Positions 15,449-22,076 of a stretch of DNA of 40,422 nt are shown here, in pieces (position 1 is the first letter of the stretch; every line of letters starts with the position of its first letter). The notes beneath the pieces were generated by a model. It was given only the letters and a program-made list of their open reading frames with translations, had not been told where the DNA came from and did not search any database. The position numbers were made by a program, and so were the translations under genes. The DNA is from Pseudonocardia sp. (GTDB lineage: Bacteria; Actinomycetota; Actinomycetes; Mycobacteriales; Pseudonocardiaceae): contig JAOZVV010000118.1 of assembly GCA_025869365.1 (NCBI GenBank), forward strand, positions 1-40,422, read 5' to 3'.

Positions 15449-16086
15449 GCGGCACCCGTCATCCCCGTGGAGAACACGTTCGTCCCGGACATCAGCTCCG
15501 AGTACTTCGCGTCGGCCAGGGGCCTGAAGTCGACCTGGATGCCACGGACCTTCTGCCGGGCGACGATGCACCGGGCACGGTTACAGGCCCGGCAGAGTCG
15601 AGCTGTGGGCTTGCTCGGGTTGATCATCAGGTTCGGCCCGATGTACTCGTGGCCGTAGTCGCAGGTCTGTCGCCGGGCGTAGTGGTGGAAGCCGTTCCGG
15701 ACGTAGTCAGCCCCGTTCTCGGCCATGGTCCCCCAGGCCAGGTTGTCCGGGCGGTTGTCCGTCTTGATGTCGTTCAGGTGCCGGACCATCAGGCCGTCGG
15801 GACGCGGTCCGTGGAAGGCCTCTGCCACGAGGACGCACACCCGAGGCATGCGAACCGTCCCGTTCCTCGACAGCGTCACGACAGGCCGACCGGAGGTGTC
15901 GATCTGGACGGTGAGAAGGCGGCCCTCGTACTTCCGGAAGTGCCCGTTCCTGGTCCAGACCTCCCGGTTCAGCGATCGGACACGTCCGTGGCTCGACACC
16001 GCGTACAAGGACTCGTATCCGTAGACTGGCCGCCACTCCTCGGGACTGGTTTCGGGCATGGCTGGAGTGCTAGTTTCATTCAGCAT
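15445..16086 (-). CDS. NUMOD4/HNH endonuclease
   Basis: 213 residues from ATG at 16086 (GAGAGGG upstream). The N-terminal NUMOD4 motif reads EEWRPVYGYESLYAVSSHGR, then VRSLNREVW; the HNH core reads VLVAEAFHGPRPDG and VRHLNDIKTDNRPDNLAWGT. The C-terminal part holds a Cys/His set (CDYGH...CRACNRARC) that may bind zinc. NUMOD4/HNH proteins are usually free-standing homing endonucleases. This one is coupled to the helicase gene by ATGA, so it may have been domesticated for packaging or replication. Confidence 0.85.
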   Translation of the reverse strand: MLNETSTPAMPETSPEEWRPVYGYESLYAVSSHGRVRSLNREVWTRNGHFRKYEGRLLTVQIDTSGRPVVTLSRNGTVRMPRVCVLVAEAFHGPRPDGLMVRHLNDIKTDNRPDNLAWGTMAENGADYVRNGFHHYARRQTCDYGHEYIGPNLMINPSKPTARLCRACNRARCIVARQKVRGIQVDFRPLADAKYSELMSGTNVFSTGMTGAA

Positions 16087-16223
16087 TGGTTTCCCTCTCG
16101 GGGATACGGCGGGTCAGGGCGCACCTGGCCCGCCATTTGCGTCTGAGGACGCCTCTACGGCCACGAAAGGCACGGAGGCGAGGGTCGGGCTAGGAAGCCC
16201 AGGGAATTACGTCCTGAGCGAAC
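16087..16223. terminator. GC-rich hairpin between the HTH and HNH genes
   Basis: The arms GGCGGGTCAGG (16108-16118) and CCTGGCCCGCC (16124-16134) pair over 11 bp with one G-T and a 5-nt loop. There is no T run on the minus strand, so termination is uncertain. It could act as an attenuator reducing read-through from the early HTH gene into the HNH/helicase genes. Confidence 0.4.
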
Positions 16224-16415
16224 TCAGGACACGTACTGCGACTGCACCCAAGCCTGAACATCGCGTCGGGGGTAGCGCACGTATCGGCCAATCTTCACCC
16301 GCCGCGGACCGAGGCCCTTTGTAGCCCACTGGCGAATGGTCCCCAGCGGAACCTTCAACTCAGCCGCGAGTTCGTCAGCGGTGAGGAGTTCCTCGGAGTT
16401 CTCGAACTCTTCCAT
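16224..16415 (-). CDS. Excisionase-like HTH protein (MerR/Xis family)
   Basis: 63 residues with one winged HTH: LLTADELAAELKVPLGTIRQ, WATKGLGPRRVKIGRYVRYP, RRDVQAWVQ. This is the single-domain DNA-binding layout of excisionases and small phage regulators that bend DNA at att or promoter sites. It is the first gene of the leftward operon, about 95 bases after a predicted promoter. A regulatory role in switching on the phage genes is equally possible, since the att site is 6.5 kb away. Confidence 0.8.
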   Translation of the reverse strand: MEEFENSEELLTADELAAELKVPLGTIRQWATKGLGPRRVKIGRYVRYPRRDVQAWVQSQYVS

Positions 16416-16518
16416 CTACTTGCCTTCCACCAGAAAGGGACACGGGGGTAGTGGTGGTGGTGGAGTGATGGTGGGTCGAGCTAGGTACCCGGGCTCATTG
16501 CCTCTTGGGTGACATAAG

Positions 16519-16547
16519 TTTGTAGCGCTTGACTTCATTGTGTCAAG
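16519..16547 (-). promoter_or_regulatory. Candidate leftward promoter with palindromic operator
   Basis: On the minus strand TTGACA (16541-16546) lies 16 bases before TACAAA (16519-16524). The -35 box is embedded in CTTGAC-N8-GTCAAG (16528-16547), an inverted repeat suited to a dimeric repressor. Transcription would start near 16510 and reach the HTH gene at 16415. Confidence 0.5.
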
Positions 16548-16569
16548 TAGAAACTGGCCTTCGTGGAGA

Positions 16570-16578
16570 TAAGACTTT
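16570..16578 (+). promoter_or_regulatory. TAAGACTTT motif, copy 4
   Basis: In the intergenic region between the divergent modules, on the plus strand, near the leftward promoter. Confidence 0.35.
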
Positions 16579-16648
16579 GGACCTGCGGTTTTGATCCGTG
16601 ATTCTCAAGGCCGGATGGCCGAGGATTTAGAAAGCCGCCTACGGCGCA

Positions 16649-16860
16649 CTCCCTCTGGTCCGAGCTTGCATCGGCCGCCCCTCATCACCAAGGGGCCGAA
16701 GAACTTCTTCGCTAGCTCCTAGGCCGGCGGTCTAGCTCTTATCTCCCGGGCGAAGAACTTCTTCGACTGATCCCTTGGTGACGAGCCTCTGCGACCGATG
16801 CAGGGGCGCTCTCACGGCGATGCGGCACTGCATCGCCCCGCCTTAGCGGACCAGAGGGAG
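16649..16860. repeat. Nested inverted repeats: candidate replication/transfer origin
   Basis: Four pairs of arms are nested about a centre near 16731-16755. They are 16649-16662 with 16847-16860 (14 of 14 bp), 16668-16674 with 16795-16801 (7 of 7), 16681-16694 with 16772-16785 (13 of 14), and 16697-16711 with 16751-16765 (15 of 15, each arm itself a palindrome CGAAGAACTTCTTCG). A further perfect hairpin, GGCGATGC-N6-GCATCGCC, sits at 16816-16837. The block ends 5 bases before the start of the zinc-ribbon gene. Confidence 0.75.
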
Positions 16861-16865
16861 CGACC

Positions 16866-17078
16866 ATGAACCGGATCTGGATCGGCCACGACAAGTCCCG
16901 ACCCGAGCCGAAGGTGTACGTCTGCCCGGAGTGCAAGGAGCCGGTGCAGGAGGTTCCGCCGACGACCTGGTGCGGTGCATGGGGACAGGCGGCCGACTTC
17001 TCCCACCTCGACGGCGAGCCCCTCTGCCCGGTCGTCACGGCAGACGGCTACCGCCCGGCCCTGCCCGAGGTGAAGTGA
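16866..17078 (+). CDS. Small zinc-ribbon protein
   Basis: 70 residues from ATG at 16866 with GAGGGAG upstream. The sequence YVCPECKEPVQEVPPTTWCG carries a CxxC and a further Cys, and a later C near residue 54 may complete a metal site. It is coupled to the ArdC-like gene by TGATG. Short zinc-ribbon proteins of this kind are frequent beside antirestriction genes of actinobacterial ICEs and plasmids. Function unknown; a DNA- or RNA-binding accessory is plausible. Confidence 0.75.
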   Translation: MNRIWIGHDKSRPEPKVYVCPECKEPVQEVPPTTWCGAWGQAADFSHLDGEPLCPVVTADGYRPALPEVK

Positions 17079-18004
17079 TGACCCCCGCGACGAAGACCAC
17101 GAAGCGCCGCCAGCGGCCCACCCAGACCCCGGAGGAGCGGGCAGCCCAGGTCGAAGCACTGGCAGGGGAGCTCAACACGGCGGTCCAGGGGATCACCACG
17201 GACGAGGCCTGGATCTCGATGATCCGCGTGGCCGCGTGCTTCCACCAGTACAGCCTGAACAACGTGCTGCTGCTGTGGGCCCAGGGTGAACACAGGGGCA
17301 TCCCCGTGACCCAGGTGGCCGGGTTCCAGAAGTGGATCTCGCTCGGCAGGCACGTCCGGAAGGGAGAGCGCGGGTTCAGGATCTTCGCTCCCCGCAAGCA
17401 CCGCCTGACCGAGGATGAGGCCAAGGCCATCGGTCCCAGCGCCTACGACAGCCAGGGCCGGCCGAAGATGGTCATCCGCGGGTTCAGGATCGAGCACGTC
17501 TTCGACATCTCCCAGACCGACGGCGAGCCGCTCCCGGAGGGGCCGAGCCCGACGATCCTCACCGGCGAGGGCCCCGAGGGTCTGTGGGACGCGGTCGCAG
17601 CCATCGTCACGAGCAAGGGATACGAGATCCGCCGGGAGACCTCGGCGACCCCGGAGGCGTTCGGATCGGTCAGCTTCACGGAGAACGTCGTGAGGGTCCG
17701 GCCGGACATCGACCCCGCCCAGGCCTGCAAGACCCTCATCCACGAACTGGCCCACATCGAAGCCGACCACAAGACCCGCCGGGACGAGATCACCCGCGGA
17801 CAGCGCGAAACCGAAGCCGAGTCCGTCGCCTACATCGTCGGCCAGGTGCAGGGCCTGGACACCGTCGAGTACAGCGCGCCCTACGTGGCCGGGTGGAGCG
17901 AGGGAAACCCCGAGGTCATCAAGAAGGCGGCCGAGGCCGTCCACAAGGCCGCACAGACGATCCTGGCCGCTCTCGATAAGACCGAGGCGGCCGACGGTGA
18001 GTGA
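17078..18004 (+). CDS. ArdC-like antirestriction protein with metallopeptidase motif
   Basis: 308 residues from ATG at 17078 (TGATG overlap). The N-terminal ArdC-type single-strand DNA-binding domain shows ISMIRVAACFHQYSLNNVLL then QKWISLGRHVRKGERGFRIF. The C-terminal domain has HELAH at 222-226 followed by ETEAESVAY (residues 244-252), the zinc-binding pattern of ArdC and ImmA/IrrE-like peptidases. Such proteins protect incoming single-stranded or unmodified element DNA from host restriction. Being the main gene of the rightward operon fits early expression. Confidence 0.88.
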   Translation: MTPATKTTKRRQRPTQTPEERAAQVEALAGELNTAVQGITTDEAWISMIRVAACFHQYSLNNVLLLWAQGEHRGIPVTQVAGFQKWISLGRHVRKGERGFRIFAPRKHRLTEDEAKAIGPSAYDSQGRPKMVIRGFRIEHVFDISQTDGEPLPEGPSPTILTGEGPEGLWDAVAAIVTSKGYEIRRETSATPEAFGSVSFTENVVRVRPDIDPAQACKTLIHELAHIEADHKTRRDEITRGQRETEAESVAYIVGQVQGLDTVEYSAPYVAGWSEGNPEVIKKAAEAVHKAAQTILAALDKTEAADGE

Positions 18005-18188
18005 GCCGAAGCGCAACTACCCCGTGCCCGAGCAGGAGCACGACCCCCGCTTCACCATCGGTCTCCTCTTCGACGTCGAGCGTCTCATCGTCAGTGCTGG
18101 CTACCCGCCCCTGGAGAACATGGACCGCGTCGACCTACAGGAGGCGCTCTTTCGGTTCCTGTACCGCGGCGTCTACGGAGACGGATAG
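17997..18188 (+). CDS. Small acidic protein of unknown function
   Basis: 63 residues from GTG at 17997, overlapping the ArdC-like stop by 8 nt (translational coupling). Sequence MSEPKRNYPVPEQEHDPRFT then IGLLFDVERLIVSAGYPPLE; a helical, acidic protein with C-terminal LFRFLYRGVYGDG. No family recognised. Small helical partners of this size often follow antirestriction genes in actinobacterial mobile elements. Confidence 0.7.
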   Translation: MSEPKRNYPVPEQEHDPRFTIGLLFDVERLIVSAGYPPLENMDRVDLQEALFRFLYRGVYGDG

Positions 18189-18230
18189 TCCTCGTCCTCG
18201 GTCGGCCCACCCACGCCTGGAAGGGGACTT

Positions 18231-18250
18231 CCCGCTGGTCCCGAAGCGGG
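18231..18250. terminator. Small hairpin upstream of the lipoyl-like gene
   Basis: CCCGCT (18231-18236) pairs with AGCGGG (18245-18250) across an 8-nt loop. It lies in the 103-bp gap after the previous stop at 18188. It may terminate or attenuate the operon; no T run follows. Confidence 0.3.
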
Positions 18251-18291
18251 CCATGTCAGAGTCGCCTGACCACCACCACCGAAGGACCACC

Positions 18292-18585
18292 ATGACCACC
18301 AAGACCTACCGTGTTGTCCGTTACGAACGTCCTGACGATGGCCGTGTTGCCGTCTACATGCCTGATGACCTTCGCCCCGCCAGTGACGCCGGCGGCACCT
18401 TGTCCTCCTGGTTCAGGCGGGTAGGTGACCGGGTTGAGATGCACGAGCCGATCCTTGAAGCCGCCTATGAGCATGTCGACCTCCAGATGCCGACCCCGGT
18501 AGCCGGGACAATCGTGGAGATCAACGTCCAGGCTGGGGAGCGCTTCGCCAATGGGCAACAAGTCGCGGTCGTGCAGCCGGACTAG
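18292..18585 (+). CDS. Lipoyl/biotinyl-carrier-like domain protein lacking the lysine
   Basis: 97 residues from ATG at 18292 with GAAGGA upstream. Residues from about 38 align with E2 lipoyl domains: GTLSSWFRRVGDRVEMHEPI, then LEAAYEHVDLQMPTPVAGTI, then VEINVQAGERFANGQQVAVV. The hairpin that carries the lipoylated Lys (normally D-K-A/V) reads E-H-V, so the acceptor Lys is replaced by His. The fold is probably intact but lipoylation cannot occur there. Its stop and that of rep share CTAG at 18582-18585. Role unknown; decoy or structural reuse of the fold is possible. Confidence 0.75.
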   Translation: MTTKTYRVVRYERPDDGRVAVYMPDDLRPASDAGGTLSSWFRRVGDRVEMHEPILEAAYEHVDLQMPTPVAGTIVEINVQAGERFANGQQVAVVQPD

Positions 18586-19886
18586 GCCGTCTTCGCGGCC
18601 CCATCCTCACCAGGACCGAGATCGCTTCGGGTCGGCCCTCGAACTACACGTTTGTAATTCAGATGTCGATCAACCAGCCACTTGATCGCCCCTGCGGGAC
18701 CGCCCCGCTCAGCCGCGTCCAGCAGATCCGTCGCGAGAGCGGAGCGCCGCAGGACCCGCCAGGTCTCACCGGGCAGCGCCAGGACGTCGGCGCCCATCAG
18801 GTCCTCCGCCGCGATCTCCTCATCGGTCTGCTGTTCGCCGAGCCCGGCATGCCTACGGAGATCTCGCTTGCCCTGAGACCACGTGATCTGACGACGGTCC
18901 TTGCTCGCCCGCTCCCACTCCCGCCACAGCTCGATGTCGTCGACCAGGCCGTCCTGACAGTCTCGGAGCACTGCGAACGGAGTACGCCCCGAACGAGCAT
19001 CCTTCGCGTGCGACGAGGTGATCTCCCTGGCCAGCTTCATGAAGTAGTCGCCGAGGTTGTCCGCCTTGAGCGTCGCCATCCGCACGTCGAGCCCGCCCGA
19101 GTCGACCCAGGACTCGAAGCCTTTCCGGCCGAGCGCCTTCTCCCACCGGGACCACATCCGTGTGCCGACCATCTCGGCCAGCTCCAGAGACACCGGACGG
19201 TCCCAGCACATCAAAACGTGCAGGTGCAGGTGCCAGCCGTTCTCCCCGTGCGTGGCCTCGACGACCTTCACCCAGCCCAGCAGGTCACCCATGTCCTGAT
19301 CGGCCTGCCACGCCTTCCCCGAGGTGACGCGGGACCAGGCATAGCCGAGCGCATCCCAGCAGTCCCGAAGCTTCAGGCCCGCGTGATGCCGCATGGTCAG
19401 GGTGACGAGCGAGGCGGAACCGCCGCCGTCGAGGACATGACGGATCACCGTGGCCAGCTCATCAGACCGCCGGGCAGCCACCTTCGCCGCGCACACAGGG
19501 CAGACCCACACCGAGCCGCACGTCGTCAGCCCCGCATACCCGGCCACTCTGGTGGTGGGGGAGGAGGGAGCGCCCGCCGCTCGGTACTCGGTGATCTTCA
19601 GAGTCGGTCCGCCGGTCCCCGTATGTGTCGTCGAGCCGCAGTTCCGAAGACGCTCCAGCCCGGTGATCTGCCGAGCGACATCCCTCCACCGAGCCCGAGC
19701 ACGACGACGATCCTCACGACCCTGCTGGACCTCCGCCGCTCCCTCTCTACCTGCGGGGGAAGAGTTATTCGCGTAGTTACCAAGGGGAGTCGGCACCTGC
19801 GGCACCTCCCTGCGCTTCTCTCGGCCGCTCGCCTTCGGCGCGGCCTCGATCGCGCAGAGGCGCCCTGAACAGACGACCGCCTTCAT
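18582..19886 (-). CDS. Rolling-circle replication initiator, HUH family (RepSA-like)
   Basis: 434 residues. Motif 1 reads SLVTLTMRH (159-167), the HUH motif is HLHLH (219-223), and the catalytic motif YFMK places Tyr281 and Lys284. A Cys set (C123, CPVC 129-132) resembles the zinc element of actinobacterial RepSA proteins. These nick the double-strand origin and start rolling-circle replication of pSAM2-type AICEs and plasmids. It lies immediately downstream of the translocase gene. ATG at 19886 has no strong ribosome site, so the first 20-60 residues are unsure. Confidence 0.88.
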   Translation of the reverse strand: MKAVVCSGRLCAIEAAPKASGREKRREVPQVPTPLGNYANNSSPAGREGAAEVQQGREDRRRARARWRDVARQITGLERLRNCGSTTHTGTGGPTLKITEYRAAGAPSSPTTRVAGYAGLTTCGSVWVCPVCAAKVAARRSDELATVIRHVLDGGGSASLVTLTMRHHAGLKLRDCWDALGYAWSRVTSGKAWQADQDMGDLLGWVKVVEATHGENGWHLHLHVLMCWDRPVSLELAEMVGTRMWSRWEKALGRKGFESWVDSGGLDVRMATLKADNLGDYFMKLAREITSSHAKDARSGRTPFAVLRDCQDGLVDDIELWREWERASKDRRQITWSQGKRDLRRHAGLGEQQTDEEIAAEDLMGADVLALPGETWRVLRRSALATDLLDAAERGGPAGAIKWLVDRHLNYKRVVRGPTRSDLGPGEDGAAKTA

Positions 19887-19899
19887 GGATGCGACTGAC

Positions 19900-21054
19900 T
19901 CAGCCCGCGATTCGGGATGCGACGGTCTGGCAGTACGTGCGGTAGCTGCCGATGGACGGGCCCCGGAAACGGGTCAGGGGCAGGCCGGGCGAGGTCAGGA
20001 GCGCGACGCCGGGGGCCGCGGTCATGTGCCGATCACCCTCATCCGCCATGGCGTCGGGGTGGAGAAGTCGGACGGCGTCTCGGTTGTCTGTCCGGAAGCT
20101 GATCCGCAGGGAGCACATGGCGCGCTCAAACCCGCCGATGATGTTCGCTTCTGCTCGTTGGGTGATCAGCAGTACGCGGATGCCGGACTTGCGGCCCTCG
20201 GCCAGGAGCCGGGAGACGAGCGACCTCATCTGCTTGCCCAGCTTCGGATCCGTCTGGTCCAGGGCGCGCAGCAGGCCGGGGTACTCCTCGAAGACGACCA
20301 CGAGCAGCGGGAGGGCCTCGGACACCTCGATCTGGTCCAGGTGCTCGGGCAGAGCCGTGACACGCCGGTCCATCTCCTCGACGACGGCCTGTGCCAGCTC
20401 GATGTGGCGCATCGGTTCGGCCAGACCAGAGACCTGGAAAGGCTCGTGCCGCGACCCCTTGAAGGGCCGGAACAGCAGTCCGGACGGGTCACTACCGCAG
20501 ACGATGACGTCCCTAGGGGCCGCGAGCTGAGCCAGTAGCGAGTACATCCACCACGACTTCCCGGAGCCCGTCACGCCCTGAACGACGGCATGCGGAGCGG
20601 CAGCCCAGCTCTGCTCGATCGGCAGGTCCTCCTCCGTGATACCGAGCAGCACCGTGTCCTGCGCGCTGATCAACGGGAGGTCCGGGAACGGGACGAGACG
20701 GTCAAGAGCGTCGGTCTTCATCAGCTCGACCCGCACCCACATGTCACCGCGAGGAGACAGACGGAGCCGCGTAGCGCCCAGGGGAGGGGCGAGCCGGTGG
20801 CCCACCTCGGCGACGTCGGAGATGACCTGACCGGGCAGCAGCCTGATGATGAAGGAGGTAGGCGTCCCGAGAGTGATATTGATGATCTCGGGGGTCACCA
20901 CCGTGGTGCCGGTGACCGTCTCGACGCGCTGGACGAGCCCTACACCCTCACACGCGCGACGCCAGGTGTCGGTGATCCGGTCGACCTCGTAGAGATCCAT
21001 CCGAAGGTCGTCCTTCTGGTCCCGGCCGGCCCGGAGGAAGTCGAAGAGTGTCAC
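19900..21054 (-). CDS. FtsK/SpoIIIE-like DNA translocase (TraB/TraSA type)
   Basis: 384 residues from GTG at 21054 (GTGA overlap with the upstream gene). Walker A is GVTGSGKS (160-167), Walker B LLVVVFEEYP (250-259), followed by SLVSRLLAEGRKSGIRVLLI and ITQRAEA, as in FtsK-like ATPases of actinobacterial conjugative elements. TraB-type proteins move double-stranded DNA between mycelial compartments. It lacks the long N-terminal membrane domain, and a separate two-span membrane protein is encoded just upstream. A role in copy partition or replication rather than conjugation cannot be excluded. Confidence 0.87.
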   Translation of the reverse strand: MTLFDFLRAGRDQKDDLRMDLYEVDRITDTWRRACEGVGLVQRVETVTGTTVVTPEIINITLGTPTSFIIRLLPGQVISDVAEVGHRLAPPLGATRLRLSPRGDMWVRVELMKTDALDRLVPFPDLPLISAQDTVLLGITEEDLPIEQSWAAAPHAVVQGVTGSGKSWWMYSLLAQLAAPRDVIVCGSDPSGLLFRPFKGSRHEPFQVSGLAEPMRHIELAQAVVEEMDRRVTALPEHLDQIEVSEALPLLVVVFEEYPGLLRALDQTDPKLGKQMRSLVSRLLAEGRKSGIRVLLITQRAEANIIGGFERAMCSLRISFRTDNRDAVRLLHPDAMADEGDRHMTAAPGVALLTSPGLPLTRFRGPSIGSYRTYCQTVASRIAG

Positions 21055-21239
21055 ATCGTTCGCCGATCACGCGGGTGGACGAATATCGCGCCGAGGCCGA
21101 GAAGGACCGAGAGGTACAGCAGCCCGACGATCCAGGGATCCACGAGCCACGCCAGCACGAGCAGGTCCCAGGCCCACACGAGCACGAGGCCGTTGGTCAG
21201 GTAGATCAGCAGGACGAGGCCGGTCAGCAGCCAGAACAT
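21051..21239 (-). CDS. Two-span small membrane protein upstream of the translocase
   Basis: 62 residues: MFWLLTGLVLLIYLTNGLVL, VWAWDLLVLAWLVDPWIVGL, then LYLSVLLGLGAIFVHPRDRR. Two or three hydrophobic helices are followed by a basic C-terminus. Its stop overlaps the translocase start, so the two are translated together. It could supply the membrane anchor that the translocase lacks, like small Spd or anchor proteins of AICEs. Inferred from context. Confidence 0.7.
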   Translation of the reverse strand: MFWLLTGLVLLIYLTNGLVLVWAWDLLVLAWLVDPWIVGLLYLSVLLGLGAIFVHPRDRRTM

Positions 21240-21332
21240 GGCAGGCCCTCGGGTTGCAGTGGACGAACAGACACCACGGCCCGAGCCACGCGGGTGACGG
21301 CATGGACTCGGGCCGGGTGGTCGATCGGAAGG

Positions 21333-21761
21333 TCAGGAAGCCTTCGGGGTCTCGAACGTCGGCTTCGACGGCGAGGTGGAGGCCGGAGTCGGCGACGGCA
21401 CCGAGGACTTGCCCAGCTCGCTGATCCCGGATGCCCCCCAGTACTGGCGGACCTGGTTCGTCCGACGGTCCACGCTCACCCGGCACGAGAGACCGATGAA
21501 GTTCACCGGCTTGTAGCGCTCGACGACCGGCTGGTGGGCAGCACCGACCTGGACCCCGATCACCTCGCCGCGCTCCATGTCCTCGGCCAGGGCGTCGACG
21601 TTCCAGAGCAGGAGGCCGGTCACCTCGTCACGAGACTGATCGGTGCCGGGCATGTTCCGGCCGGGGTTGGCAGGGTCCGGGACCCATGGCATGACGGGAA
21701 TGACGTGGCCGGTGGCGACGAGGTTGATGCGGGACGTGTCGACAGGCAGTTCGCGGATCAT
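21333..21761 (-). CDS. Conserved-type mobile-element protein of unknown function
   Basis: 142 residues from ATG at 21761 with GGGGAG upstream (a longer frame crossing the divergent promoter is rejected). Sequence begins MIRELPVDTSRINLVATGHV and has the motif YKPVNFIGLSCRVSVDRRTN; the last 25 residues are a Ser/Thr/Pro-rich tail. Proteins starting with LPVDTS-like strands occur upstream of FtsK-like genes in actinobacterial ICEs and plasmids. A beta-rich (OB-like) nucleic-acid-binding fold is possible but unproven. Confidence 0.7.
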   Translation of the reverse strand: MIRELPVDTSRINLVATGHVIPVMPWVPDPANPGRNMPGTDQSRDEVTGLLLWNVDALAEDMERGEVIGVQVGAAHQPVVERYKPVNFIGLSCRVSVDRRTNQVRQYWGASGISELGKSSVPSPTPASTSPSKPTFETPKAS

Positions 21762-21872
21762 GTTGTTCTCCCCAGAATCTTGCATTCGTTGCAGAGACTC
21801 GAAGGTAGCCCGAGTCTTGCAATCCTTGCAAGCACTGCGAGTGGCTACGAACAGGCGCGAACGTGTGCGATC
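21762..21872. promoter_or_regulatory. Divergent promoter region with paired 16-bp direct repeats
   Basis: TCTTGCATTCGTTGCA (21778-21793) and TCTTGCAATCCTTGCA (21815-21830) agree at 14 of 16 positions, 37 bp apart. Between them GACTCG (21796-21801) and CGAGTC (21811-21816) form an inverted repeat. The block lies between the divergent 142-residue gene and the BldC-like HTH gene and is a likely binding region for the latter or for a repressor. Confidence 0.5.
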
Positions 21873-22076
21873 GTGACCGCCGTGTCCGACCGGCCAGCAC
21901 GCCTGATCACCACGGGCCAGGCTGCGCGCGAGCTGGGGATCGACCCCGCGACGCTCTGGCGGTGGGTGAAGGCCGAGTACGTGACTCCGCACAGCAAGAC
22001 GGTCGGCGGGCATCTGCGGTGGGACCTGGAGGATCTGCGGGGGCAGATCAAGCGTCTACAGGCGAGAGACGAGTGA
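21873..22076 (+). CDS. BldC/MerR-like HTH protein near the att site
   Basis: 67 residues from GTG at 21873 (GTG at 21882 is an alternative). A winged HTH reads LITTGQAARELGIDPATLWR, WVKAEYVTPHSKTVGGHLRW, DLEDLRGQIKRLQ, close to the BldC and small excisionase layout including the GGHLRW wing. It is coupled by GTGA to the membrane protein gene and lies 0.9 kb from the right att site, so an excisionase or directionality factor role is reasonable; a transfer-gene regulator is the alternative. Confidence 0.8.
   Translation: MTAVSDRPARLITTGQAARELGIDPATLWRWVKAEYVTPHSKTVGGHLRWDLEDLRGQIKRLQARDE

Larger units (their letters stand above)
16416..16865. promoter_or_regulatory. 450-bp regulatory region between divergent modules
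   Basis: The largest noncoding gap in the element. From left to right it holds a GGT-rich stretch (about 16448-16478), a leftward promoter with an overlapping palindrome (16519-16547), one TAAGACTTT motif (16570-16578, plus) and a 212-bp set of nested inverted repeats (16649-16860). Divergent transcription starts from here: phage genes leftward, the antirestriction operon rightward. No integrase or repressor gene is present. Confidence 0.7.

Noticed and set aside
16600-16680. tRNA-like sequence around CCGGATGGCCGAGGATTTAGA
   Set aside because: It resembles the 5' part of a tRNA-Leu or Ser, but no matching acceptor 3' strand, anticodon arm or T-arm follows at the right distance.
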